This document shows positions 7,024 through 14,764 of a stretch of DNA of 22,375 nucleotides, piece by piece. Where the stretch lies: positions 1-22,375 of the forward strand of contig WGEI01000021.1 in NCBI GenBank assembly GCA_015492875.1, read 5' to 3'. The position numbers were made by a program, and so were the translations under genes. The stretch's first letter is position 1. Every line of letters starts with the position of its first letter. The notes under the pieces were generated by a model. The model ran no database searches. It saw only the letters and a list, made by a program, of their open reading frames with translations, and had not been told where the DNA came from. The DNA is from Anaerolineae bacterium. GTDB taxonomy: Bacteria > Chloroflexota > Anaerolineae > Aggregatilineales > Phototrophicaceae.

Positions 7024-7033
7024 ACATATGTTC
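7006..7033. promoter_or_regulatory. Perfect inverted repeat overlying the VOC promoter, probable operator
   Basis: GAACATATGT (7006-7015) and ACATATGTTC (7024-7033) are perfect inverted repeats separated by 8 nt. The spacer contains most of the -10 box. Each arm also contains the 8-bp self-palindrome ACATATGT, giving two sites 16 bp apart. The core ATGT-N8-ACAT resembles the motif reported for some PadR-family repressors. No such regulator is encoded beside it. Confidence 0.7.
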
Positions 7034-7104
7034 GGTTTATAAACTGAAGTGTTGAGAATTGATTTTCAACCATCTCACTTGGCATCTTGTGAAAGGTCTT
7101 TATA

Positions 7105-7836
7105 ATGGACAATCTTTTTGTACACACTGAATTTCAGGCTAAGGATGTACAGCAAGCCATGAAATGGTATGGCGAGCTTTTCGGCTGGGATACCAACTAT
7201 ATGCCCGAAATGAATTACGCCACCTTTTCTGATGGTCGTACTGGTGGAGGCTTTTATAGCAACGATAACTATCATGGCACCATCAGTTATGTGCGGGTAG
7301 ATAACTACAAGGACACACTAGCCAAAGTGAAGGATACTGGCGGAAAAGTGGTTGTTGAGCCTGTCGCAATGGAAGGGCTGGGAACTTTTGCTATCCTTGC
7401 CGACCCAGCAGGCAATTATTTCGGCGTTATTCAGTTTGAATCTAATGAAGCCCCACCACCCCAACCAAAACAATATGCGAACTTCATCACGCATATTGAA
7501 TTTCGCGCTCAGGACATCGCCAAACTACTGGATTGGTACGCTGCAGTATTCAGCTGGGAAGTAAACCATATTCCAGAGATGAATTATGGTATGATTATGA
7601 CCAGTAAAGATGAGAATGCTGTGACTGGCGGTGTTTCTCAGCTTGGTGAATCAGGTCCAATGGCAATCGCTTATATTCATGTTGATGATGTGGATGCAAT
7701 CTGGAAAAAGGCCATCGAAAGTGGTGCGAAATCCGTTTCCGAACCTTTTGATGTGCCAACCGTAGGCCGTATGGCACACTTCGCTGATAATCACGGCAAT
7801 GTCATCGGCATTCTAAAATACGCTCAACCGGAATAG
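7105..7836 (+). CDS. Two-domain VOC (glyoxalase/bleomycin-resistance fold) protein
   Basis: A 243-aa protein made of two tandem vicinal-oxygen-chelate domains (about 3-115 and 124-240). The halves are visibly homologous: HTEFQAKDVQQAMKWYGELF and its following PEMNYATF match HIEFRAQDIAKLLDWYAAVF and PEMNYGMI. Each half ends with the ADPAGNYFGVIQ or ADNHGNVIGILK strand usual for this fold. VOC proteins include glyoxalases, dioxygenases and drug-binding resistance proteins, so the substrate cannot be read here. The start is ATG 7105 with GAAAGG about 8 nt upstream. It is a single-gene unit under a tight-looking operator, which suggests induction by a small molecule. A terminator shared with the convergent TPR gene follows. 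Confidence 0.88.
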   Translation: MDNLFVHTEFQAKDVQQAMKWYGELFGWDTNYMPEMNYATFSDGRTGGGFYSNDNYHGTISYVRVDNYKDTLAKVKDTGGKVVVEPVAMEGLGTFAILADPAGNYFGVIQFESNEAPPPQPKQYANFITHIEFRAQDIAKLLDWYAAVFSWEVNHIPEMNYGMIMTSKDENAVTGGVSQLGESGPMAIAYIHVDDVDAIWKKAIESGAKSVSEPFDVPTVGRMAHFADNHGNVIGILKYAQPE

Positions 7837-7862
7837 CTCCAGTAGTCATAGTTCTCCTTAAG

Positions 7863-7899
7863 GCAAAAGCCCTTCGCACTGTTTATGAGGGGTTTTTGC
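7863..7899. terminator. Terminator between the convergent VOC and TPR genes
   Basis: GCAAAAGCCC (7863-7872) pairs with GGGTTTTTGC (7890-7899), with one G-T wobble and a 17-nt loop. The T-run is in the right arm. Confidence 0.6.
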
Positions 7900-7902
7900 T
7901 CT

Positions 7903-9960
7903 TTACTGTTTTGTTGAATCTATTCGTTCGAGCCAGTGCTCTATCTCTTTTTGCAAAAGCACAAATTGACCTTGTTGTGTCTTGGCGATGGCTTGTTCTA
8001 ACAATGCTTTAGCCGCCGCTAATTCCCCCTGATGGTATAACCACATACTTCGCACAAAGCGCCTTTCAATATCTATCAGCGCAGGCATCTCTTCAGGGCT
8101 TTGCTGTTCAGCCGCTGTGAGCAGAGTATCCGCCTGTTCCATTTGGCCACTAGCGATGAAAGCGCAGGCTAAATAAACACGACTAAGGCATAACCACGCA
8201 GGAGAGGATTGAGTTTTCAGTGTGTCTAATGCTTCTTGATAGTAGGCGAGGGCGCGCTCATAGGTTTTCTGTGCGGCATAGAGATAACCCAAATTCAGGG
8301 TTTGAATGGCATAATTCAGTTTTTCTCCCGATTGCATGCTCATTTCACGAGCATATTCGAGTAATTCTTCCCCTTCGCTATATCGCTTTGCTTGAACTAA
8401 AAAGCGCCCGTAGTTACCCTTGCGTATCGCTTCTGCTGAACTATCTCCCATATTTTCGGCAAGCGAAATCGTCTCTTTGAAAAATGCTTCTGCCGACTCT
8501 GCATCGCCACGCTCTGCATAAACAATAGCCGCATTAGCTAAAACAACCCCACGTGTTGCATCATCATTCATGCTATTGATGAGCATCAGCGCGCGCTCAT
8601 AATGGCGAATTGCTCTACGGCCATCGCCTTGCTCATAGTAAATTTGCCCAATATCACAATGTAGCCGTGCGGCTTGTGATGTTTGCCCTTCAGCATCACA
8701 AATCGCTAATGCCTTACCCCATGCAGCAAGCGCTTCTTCTAAACGCCCCATATGGCGATAGAGCAGCCCGCTATCTCTGTAAACATGCGCTTGAGCGAGC
8801 TTGTCCTGCTTTTCTTCCGCCAACGCTAATGCTTGTTGGTATATCGCTTCGGTCTGTTGGTATTCACCTTGTTGGCGGTATGCAGTTGCTAATTCACGTG
8901 CCACTTCAACGGGGGATAAAAGCGTGTTGAGTGACGTATTTTGCGATAAGTATTCAAAACACCTTTGCAATAGGGGTAGAGCTTCCGTTATTGCGCCTTT
9001 CCGCCGTTGTACCATGCCTGATAATCCATCGGCGATATGCTCTAGGTCGTTATCTTTGGCTTGCACGGCTAAGCTTTGCGCTTTTGATGTATATATTTTG
9101 GCTTGCGCAAGTTCACCATTGTAGATGGCAGCGAGTGCAGCTCTACATAACACCTGTATAAAATCTTTTGTATGCTGAAGCCGCTCAGGATAAAGCTCAA
9201 TGGCGCGCCGAAAATGCTCCACCCCTTCGCTATATTGCCGCCTAGCTAGTGCCCATTGCCCCAATAGCCGCCGCCAAAAGCGCTCATGGCGATGGTCATC
9301 CAACTGTGCCGCAATATCCATCGCCCGCCGCACCAGGTATTCTCCCTCTTCTTTATTGCCATTCTCTACCTGCGCCCAGCCCAGCAACCCGACGAAATAG
9401 CCCCCTAGTTCCGTATCATTGCTTAACGTCAATTTAGGCAAAGCATCCCGCAACAAATATTCAGCATAGCTGGCATTGCCTTCTTGCAAATAGGTATCTG
9501 CTAAATGGCCAGCGGCACGGCCTTCTGCCCCTAACGCTTGTGCTTTTTGGGCTAGTTCGCGCGCTTGTTCATAGTAACCTCTGGCCTTTGCCCGCTCTCC
9601 TTGTGCTTGTGCTAAAGTACCATAAGCGCTTAATAAATAGGCTTGTGTCTCTAGATGATTGTCTCTTTTTGCCTGTTCATAGAGTTCGTCTAACCAAACT
9701 TGAGCGGTGTCATACTCGCCTTTAGCGATGTGTATATCACCAATATGGAGGTGAATTAACGTACGGACGAGTTTTTCGCTTTCATCTTGCGTGCTCAGTA
9801 ATGCCAATGCCCCTTCAAAAAACTCTAAAGCGCTGGCATAGGTTTCCTGACGTTTTGCCTCTCGCCCTTGTTCTAGCAAATAGCGGATATACTGGTAACG
9901 TTGTAGTGTTTGGGCTGCTTGTTTATTGAAGAGTAAACGTATACGACGGATGAATTCCAC
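7903..9960 (-). CDS. Large tetratricopeptide-repeat (TPR) protein
   Basis: A 685-aa protein composed almost wholly of TPR helix pairs, with repeated patterns such as A-x(2)-Y-x(2)-AL-x(2)-YQEAL and long Ala/Gln/Glu-rich helices from about residue 15 to the end. There is no signal peptide, membrane segment, helix-turn-helix, kinase or protease domain, so it is probably a cytosolic protein-interaction scaffold. The partner is unknown. The start is GTG 9960, with GAGAGG 5 nt upstream. It is transcribed alone: an independent gdh terminator lies upstream and a convergent terminator follows. Similar TPR proteins are common in Chloroflexota and often accompany signalling proteins, but none is encoded here. 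Confidence 0.9.
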   Translation of the reverse strand: MEFIRRIRLLFNKQAAQTLQRYQYIRYLLEQGREAKRQETYASALEFFEGALALLSTQDESEKLVRTLIHLHIGDIHIAKGEYDTAQVWLDELYEQAKRDNHLETQAYLLSAYGTLAQAQGERAKARGYYEQARELAQKAQALGAEGRAAGHLADTYLQEGNASYAEYLLRDALPKLTLSNDTELGGYFVGLLGWAQVENGNKEEGEYLVRRAMDIAAQLDDHRHERFWRRLLGQWALARRQYSEGVEHFRRAIELYPERLQHTKDFIQVLCRAALAAIYNGELAQAKIYTSKAQSLAVQAKDNDLEHIADGLSGMVQRRKGAITEALPLLQRCFEYLSQNTSLNTLLSPVEVARELATAYRQQGEYQQTEAIYQQALALAEEKQDKLAQAHVYRDSGLLYRHMGRLEEALAAWGKALAICDAEGQTSQAARLHCDIGQIYYEQGDGRRAIRHYERALMLINSMNDDATRGVVLANAAIVYAERGDAESAEAFFKETISLAENMGDSSAEAIRKGNYGRFLVQAKRYSEGEELLEYAREMSMQSGEKLNYAIQTLNLGYLYAAQKTYERALAYYQEALDTLKTQSSPAWLCLSRVYLACAFIASGQMEQADTLLTAAEQQSPEEMPALIDIERRFVRSMWLYHQGELAAAKALLEQAIAKTQQGQFVLLQKEIEHWLERIDSTKQ

Positions 9961-9987
9961 AGAAGCCTCTCGCTTTGATGGTTGGCT

Positions 9988-10026
9988 AGCATCTAAATTC
10001 TATCTTGGCTTACAGATGTAGATGCT
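9988..10026 (-). promoter_or_regulatory. Possible promoter region of the TPR gene with a flanking inverted repeat
   Basis: A minus-strand TAGAAT (10003-9998) could be a -10 box, but no good -35 is seen. AGCATCT (9988-9994) and AGATGCT (10020-10026) are 7-bp inverted repeats that bracket it. This is weak evidence. Confidence 0.3.
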
Positions 10027-10074
10027 GCAAGTCTTTTGTACAAACTTGAAGTAGAAATTGCATAAAAATGAAAT

Positions 10075-10098
10075 GGGCGCTCGTGAGATAGAGCGCCC
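10075..10098 (-). terminator. Rho-independent terminator of the glutamate dehydrogenase gene
   Basis: GGGCGCTC (10075-10082) and GAGCGCCC (10091-10098) form a perfect 8-bp stem with an 8-nt loop. On the minus strand it is followed by ATTTCATTTTTATG. Confidence 0.85.
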
Positions 10099-10126
10099 GT
10101 AACACGATGCTTTGGGGAAAGGATGT

Positions 10127-11410
10127 TTAGGGGTAGAAGCCACGCATTTTAATAGCTGCTGCTACTCGCTCAATCGCACCAACTTGCGCTGCCGTGCGCA
10201 TATCTAGCTTGTATTTCTCGGCTGTTGCCAGCGTGAAGTCATACGCTTTTACCATAATACGGCGCAACTGGCGGTAGACTTCGTCTTGGTCCCAGAAGAA
10301 CGATTGCAGGTCTTGTACCCATTCGAAATAAGATACAATGACACCACCAGCATTGGCGAGAACATCCGGCACAAGGAAAACGCCATGGTCATTGAGAATG
10401 TCATCGGCTTCTGGCGTTGTTGGGCCATTAGCGCCTTCAATGACATAACGCGCCCGTACTTCATGGGCGTTAGCTGCGGTAATTTGGTTTTCCATTGCTG
10501 CCGGAATTAGCACATCACATTCAACTGTCAGCAATTCGCTGTTGGTGATATTTTCCGCTTCTGGAAAGTTTTGAACGCTACCAGTTGCGCGAGCATGTTC
10601 AATCACTGCTGGAATATCTAATCCATTGGGATTATAGATACCGCCGGTGATGTCGCTCACAGCGACGACTTTGAAGCCCATTTCTTGCGCATAGCGCGCA
10701 GCGTTAGAACCAACATTACCAAAGCCTTGAATAGCGACGGATATTTTATCAGCATCCACTTCGCCGTGCTGTTTGAGCGCTTCCATCATGCAGATGATAA
10801 CGCCCCGTCCTGTGGCTTCTGTGCGGCCTTCACTACCGCCGATGGGAATAGGTTTGCCTGTCACAACTGCTGGAACGGAATAGCCCATAGTCATGCTATA
10901 GGTATCCATAATCCAAGCCATAACTTGCGAATTTGTGCCCATGTCGGGAGCGGGAATATCCATTTGGGGATTAATAAGCGGGATAAGTTCGGAAGCATAA
11001 CGACGTGTCAGACGTTCCAGCTCTCCTTGGCTCAATTCCTGCGGGTTAACTACAACGCCACCTTTAGCACCACCGTAGGGCAGGTTCACAAGGGCGCATT
11101 TCCATGTCATCCACATCGCTAGAGCGCGCACTTCGTCCAGCGTGACATGAGGGCTATAGCGAATTCCGCCTTTCGAAGGGCCGAGTACAGTGTTATGGTG
11201 GACGCGATAGCCCGTGAAAACCTCTACCATTCCATTATCACGACGAACGGGGAAGTTTACGGCAAATTCGCGGCGCGGGTAGCGCATATACTCAATAATA
11301 TCTTCGCTGACATCTTTCAGGTGTTGGGTTGCGCGGTCATATTGTGCGAGAGCAGTTTTATAGGCATCGGCTTGCTCTTCGGTTTTGATTCTGCTCATGA
11401 CAGCCACCAT
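10127..11410 (-). CDS. gdhA: Glu/Leu/Phe/Val-type dehydrogenase, probable glutamate dehydrogenase
   Basis: A 427-aa enzyme that reversibly deaminates glutamate to 2-oxoglutarate with NAD(P), acting in the cytosol as a hexamer. The substrate pocket is seen as GPSKGGIRY (Lys80), WKCALVNLPYGGAKGG (Lys104 and the catalytic Lys116) and DIPAPDMGT. The Rossmann dinucleotide motif is QGFGNVGSNAA, preceded by IPIGGSEGRTEATGRG. The length fits the hexameric class. ATG 11410 is chosen because GGGAG lies about 9 nt upstream; ATG 11398 is a possible inner start. It is a single-gene unit with its own promoter and terminator and a hairpin in the leader. Cofactor preference is not decided here. A leucine or other amino-acid dehydrogenase is less likely from the length and the SEGRTEATGRG motif. 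Confidence 0.93.
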   Translation of the reverse strand: MVAVMSRIKTEEQADAYKTALAQYDRATQHLKDVSEDIIEYMRYPRREFAVNFPVRRDNGMVEVFTGYRVHHNTVLGPSKGGIRYSPHVTLDEVRALAMWMTWKCALVNLPYGGAKGGVVVNPQELSQGELERLTRRYASELIPLINPQMDIPAPDMGTNSQVMAWIMDTYSMTMGYSVPAVVTGKPIPIGGSEGRTEATGRGVIICMMEALKQHGEVDADKISVAIQGFGNVGSNAARYAQEMGFKVVAVSDITGGIYNPNGLDIPAVIEHARATGSVQNFPEAENITNSELLTVECDVLIPAAMENQITAANAHEVRARYVIEGANGPTTPEADDILNDHGVFLVPDVLANAGGVIVSYFEWVQDLQSFFWDQDEVYRQLRRIMVKAYDFTLATAEKYKLDMRTAAQVGAIERVAAAIKMRGFYP

Positions 11411-11426
11411 AGGGCCAGTCTCCCTT

Positions 11427-11442
11427 CGCCGATTTGTCGGCG
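11427..11442 (-). promoter_or_regulatory. Leader hairpin directly upstream of the gdhA Shine-Dalgarno
   Basis: A perfect 6-bp stem CGCCGA/TCGGCG with a 4-nt loop. It ends only 2 nt before the GGGAG ribosome site (11424-11420, minus strand). It may stabilise the mRNA or tune translation. Confidence 0.5.
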
Positions 11443-11469
11443 TTTCTACTAAGCAATGTTGATGTGCAC

Positions 11470-11498
11470 AGTATAAACTAAGTCAAGGGGGCTGGAAA
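11470..11498 (-). promoter_or_regulatory. Probable gdhA promoter
   Basis: On the minus strand, TTTCCA (11498-11493), a 17-nt spacer and TATACT (11475-11470). The -35 is weak (4 of 6). The leader would be about 50 nt. The rest of the 11411-11699 gap holds only the gdhA leader hairpin and the uvrA terminator. Confidence 0.45.
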
Positions 11499-11662
11499 GT
11501 GCACTTTGTGTGAAAATAACAGCTAAAATGGCCTTTTATTTGTACGGATTGTATGAAGATGCATTAAGGCTTTATGTTTCAATACCTCCTACATCAAAAA
11601 TGTTTTTTATCAGCCTGTGAAGGATTTAACAAATGCCTAAGAGATATGTAGAGAAATAAAAT

Positions 11663-11684
11663 GGAGATGGCTTTCGTCACCTCC
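11663..11684 (-). terminator. uvrA terminator
   Basis: GGAGATGGC (11663-11671) pairs with GTCACCTCC (11676-11684) around a 4-nt loop, with one mismatch and one wobble. On the minus strand it is followed by ATTTTATTT. Confidence 0.6.
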
Positions 11685-11699
11685 GTCACCATTCAAGTG

Positions 11700-14612
11700 T
11701 TAATCAGCTACTGCCAATGTGGTGGCTAAATATGGCCGCAAGAACTGCCCGGTATAACTTGCTTCAACCTGTGCAACCATCTCTGGCGTGCCTTGGGCGA
11801 CGATTTGCCCACCGCCATCGCCCCCTTCTGGCCCTAGGTCTATAATCCAATCTGCCGTCTTGATAATATCGAGGTTATGCTCAATTACGATGACCGTATT
11901 GCCATGATCAACCAACTGTTGCAATACTTGGATGAGCTTTGCCACATCGACTGCATGTAAGCCTGTCGAAGGCTCATCAAGGATATAGAGCGTTTGCCCA
12001 GTGGCGCGCTTGCTGAGTTCTCGGCTGAGTTTGATGCGTTGGGCTTCACCGCCACTGAGTGTAGTTGCTGGTTGGCCAATGCGGATATATCCCAATCCAA
12101 CAGCCACCAATGTTTTCAGTTTGTTGCTGATTGAAGGGATATGGGCGAAGAATTCCAGCCCTTCATCAACAGTCATATTGAGTACATCGGCAATATTTTT
12201 GCCCTTATAGTGTACTTGCAAGGTTTCACGGTTATAGCGCGCGCCACGGCACACTTCACACTGCACATAAATATCCGCTAGAAACTGCATTTCAATGCGA
12301 ATTTGCCCTTGCCCTTCGCAATGTTCACAGCGCCCGCCTTTGACATTGAAACTGAATCGTCCCGGTCCATAGCCGCGTATTTTACTCTCTGGCAACTCCG
12401 CAAAGAGTTTGCGGATAGCATCGTACATTTTTGTATATGTGCCGGGATTGCTACGCGGTGTGCGTCCGATGGGGCTTTGGTCGATATTGATGATTTTATC
12501 GATATGTTCAACGCCTTCAATGGCATCGTGCTCTCCAGCGCGCTCACGGCTACCATTCAGAAGCTGGGCTAGACGGCGGTATAGAATATCGACCAATAGC
12601 GTGCTCTTGCCACTGCCGCTGACGCCTGTAATACAGATGAATTTGCCTAAAGGAATTTCCACATCGATATTTTTGAGATTGTTGGCACGCGCGCCGCGTA
12701 TGGTGATGACTTGCCCATTTCCCTCTCGCCTTTGTTCTGGTAGGGGGATATGGAAGCGCCCTGATAGATAGTCACCGGTCAAACTACCCTGCGTTTTCAT
12801 CACCTCTTCGGGTGTGCCTGCTGCAACAACGCTTCCACCGTGTTCGCCCGCACCAGGTCCAAGGTCAATGAGGTAATCGGCATGGCGCATAGTCTCTTCG
12901 TCATGTTCAACAACCAGCACCGTATTGCCCAAGTCGCGCAAGCCCTCTAAAGTTGCGATGAGTCGCGCATTGTCCCGTTGGTGTAGCCCGATTGATGGCT
13001 CATCCAGCACATATAACACCCCCATTAAACGGCTGCCGATTTGCGTCGCCAATCGAATGCGCTGCGCTTCGCCGCCGCTTAGTGTGCCTGCGCTGCGGGA
13101 CAATGTGAGGTAATTTAGCCCCACATCGTTCAAAAAACGTACTCGCGCCTCAATCTCATTCAGAATTTGGTGGGCAATTTCTAGCTCTCGTTCGGAAAGC
13201 TGTGCGGGATGGCCATTCTTCCCACGTAAATCGAGCACCCATTGCAACAACTCGCCGATGGGCAGGGCGGTTATCTCGTTTATCGGCTTTCCGCCAACGG
13301 TTACCGCTAGTGCATGAGGCTGTAAGCGATTTCCTTGGCATGTGCTACAAGGCACTTCCATCATGTAGGACTCGATGCGCTCACGAATATAATCAGATTC
13401 CGTTTGCTGGTAGCGGCGTTCTAGATTAGGGATGATGCCTTCATATCGTGTGCGATAGGTGCGAGTTTGCCCATGACTATTGACATATTGCACTTCAATC
13501 CGCTTATCACCTAGCCCGTATAGGATAATTTTTTGCTGTTTTTCGTCGAGTTCGCGCCATGGCTTATCTAATGGAATGCCATAGAGACTGGAAAGTGCTT
13601 CAAACGAACTCCATGCCCAACTTGTTTGGTCATCTACACTCCATCCATTGGCATCGATTGCGCCTTCAGCAATGCTGAGTTCGGGGTTCGGCACAATCAA
13701 GGCGGCATCAATTTCTAGTCGAAAGCCCAAACCCTGACAATCAGGACAAGCGCCTTTGGGCGTATTGAAGGAGAATGTTCGCGGCTCAATTTCTGGGATG
13801 CTGCCGTGCCCATGCACGCAGGCCAAATGCTCACTATATAGAATGTCTTTGGGCTGCTCTCTGGCCGTTACATCATTGATGATGACCAACCCATCTCCCA
13901 GCTCTAAAGCTGTTTCAATGGAATCCGTGAGTCGGGTTTCAAAGCTTTGGCGCGCTTCGTCATCATCTTCATGGCGAATAACTAGGCGGTCAATGACAAT
14001 CTCAATCGTGTGCTTGACATAGCGCTCAAGGCTAATTTCTTCATCTAAGCCCCGCACTTCGCCATCTACCCGCACCCGCACAAAACCCGCTTTCCGTATA
14101 TCCTCAAACACGCGCTCATGATGCCCTTTGCGCCCTTGTATGACTGGGGCGAGTATTTGAATGCGGCTGCCATCTGGCATCTCCAGTACGGCATCAACAA
14201 TTTGCTGTGCGCTTTGCGCTTCTACCCGCTCGCCACAAATGGGGCAGTGGGGGATGCCGATACGGGCATACAACAAGCGCAAATAGTCATAAATTTCGGT
14301 GACCGTTCCCACTGTAGAGCGCGGGTTGCGGCTGACGCCTTTCTGGTCAATGGAGACCGCAGGGCTTAATCCCTCGATTTGGTCAACATCAGGCTTTTCC
14401 ATTTGCCCCAAAAATTGGCGGGCATAAGCGCTCAAGCTCTCTACATAACGCCGTTGCCCCTCTGCGAAGATCGTGTCGAAAGCCAACGATGACTTCCCAG
14501 AGCCAGAAAGCCCTGTGATAACGACCAGTTTATTGCGGGGAATGTCAACATCGATATTTTTCAGGTTGTGCTCTCTTGCACCGCGAACAGAAATATAGTC
14601 CTGCATAACCAT
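11700..14612 (-). CDS. uvrA: Excinuclease ABC subunit UvrA
   Basis: The damage-recognition ATPase of nucleotide excision repair, which acts with UvrB and UvrC in the cytosol. Two ABC modules are visible: Walker A GLSGSGKSS (34-42) and GVSGSGKST in the second half, with signature motifs LSGGEAQRIRLATQIGS and LSGGEAQRIKLSREL and Walker B segments YVLDEPSIGLH and YILDEPSTGLH. Zinc-binding CxxC pairs are present (CPICG, CPDCQ, CSTCQ, CEHCEGQG with CEVCRG). The length of 970 aa is normal for UvrA. ATG 14612 is taken as the start; ATG 14606 is an equally plausible inner choice since the ribosome site (GAAAG) is weak. It has a strong promoter with a LexA-like box and its own terminator. uvrB and uvrC are not in the window. 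Confidence 0.98.
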   Translation of the reverse strand: MVMQDYISVRGAREHNLKNIDVDIPRNKLVVITGLSGSGKSSLAFDTIFAEGQRRYVESLSAYARQFLGQMEKPDVDQIEGLSPAVSIDQKGVSRNPRSTVGTVTEIYDYLRLLYARIGIPHCPICGERVEAQSAQQIVDAVLEMPDGSRIQILAPVIQGRKGHHERVFEDIRKAGFVRVRVDGEVRGLDEEISLERYVKHTIEIVIDRLVIRHEDDDEARQSFETRLTDSIETALELGDGLVIINDVTAREQPKDILYSEHLACVHGHGSIPEIEPRTFSFNTPKGACPDCQGLGFRLEIDAALIVPNPELSIAEGAIDANGWSVDDQTSWAWSSFEALSSLYGIPLDKPWRELDEKQQKIILYGLGDKRIEVQYVNSHGQTRTYRTRYEGIIPNLERRYQQTESDYIRERIESYMMEVPCSTCQGNRLQPHALAVTVGGKPINEITALPIGELLQWVLDLRGKNGHPAQLSERELEIAHQILNEIEARVRFLNDVGLNYLTLSRSAGTLSGGEAQRIRLATQIGSRLMGVLYVLDEPSIGLHQRDNARLIATLEGLRDLGNTVLVVEHDEETMRHADYLIDLGPGAGEHGGSVVAAGTPEEVMKTQGSLTGDYLSGRFHIPLPEQRREGNGQVITIRGARANNLKNIDVEIPLGKFICITGVSGSGKSTLLVDILYRRLAQLLNGSRERAGEHDAIEGVEHIDKIINIDQSPIGRTPRSNPGTYTKMYDAIRKLFAELPESKIRGYGPGRFSFNVKGGRCEHCEGQGQIRIEMQFLADIYVQCEVCRGARYNRETLQVHYKGKNIADVLNMTVDEGLEFFAHIPSISNKLKTLVAVGLGYIRIGQPATTLSGGEAQRIKLSRELSKRATGQTLYILDEPSTGLHAVDVAKLIQVLQQLVDHGNTVIVIEHNLDIIKTADWIIDLGPEGGDGGGQIVAQGTPEMVAQVEASYTGQFLRPYLATTLAVAD

Positions 14613-14636
14613 ACTTTCGGTCTATTACCCGACATT

Positions 14637-14648
14637 GCACATACGTTC
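14637..14648 (-). promoter_or_regulatory. Candidate SOS (LexA) box in the uvrA promoter
   Basis: The minus strand reads GAAC-GTAT-GTGC immediately after the -10 box. It differs by one base from the GAAC-N4-GTTC core of Gram-positive-type LexA boxes. The position over the transcription start suits repression. Confidence 0.5.
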
Positions 14649-14649
14649 T

Positions 14650-14678
14650 ATTATAGAGCGATTCAGAAGTTTGCTCAA
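14650..14678 (-). promoter_or_regulatory. uvrA sigma-70-type promoter
   Basis: On the minus strand, TTGAGC (14678-14673), a 17-nt spacer and a perfect TATAAT (14655-14650). The predicted leader is about 30 nt. Confidence 0.75.
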
Positions 14679-14715
14679 TGCTGAATTATTAGTGCGGCAG
14701 TATGTGAAATGAAAA

Positions 14716-14740
14716 AGCGCCCACCAAACAGGTGAGCGCT
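14716..14740 (-). terminator. Terminator of the DUF3048 gene
   Basis: AGCGCCCACC (14716-14725) pairs with GGTGAGCGCT (14731-14740) around a 5-nt loop, with one mismatch. On the minus strand TTTTTCATTTC follows. Confidence 0.8.
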
Positions 14741-14764
14741 CCAATGTTTGTCAATCAAGTGGAT

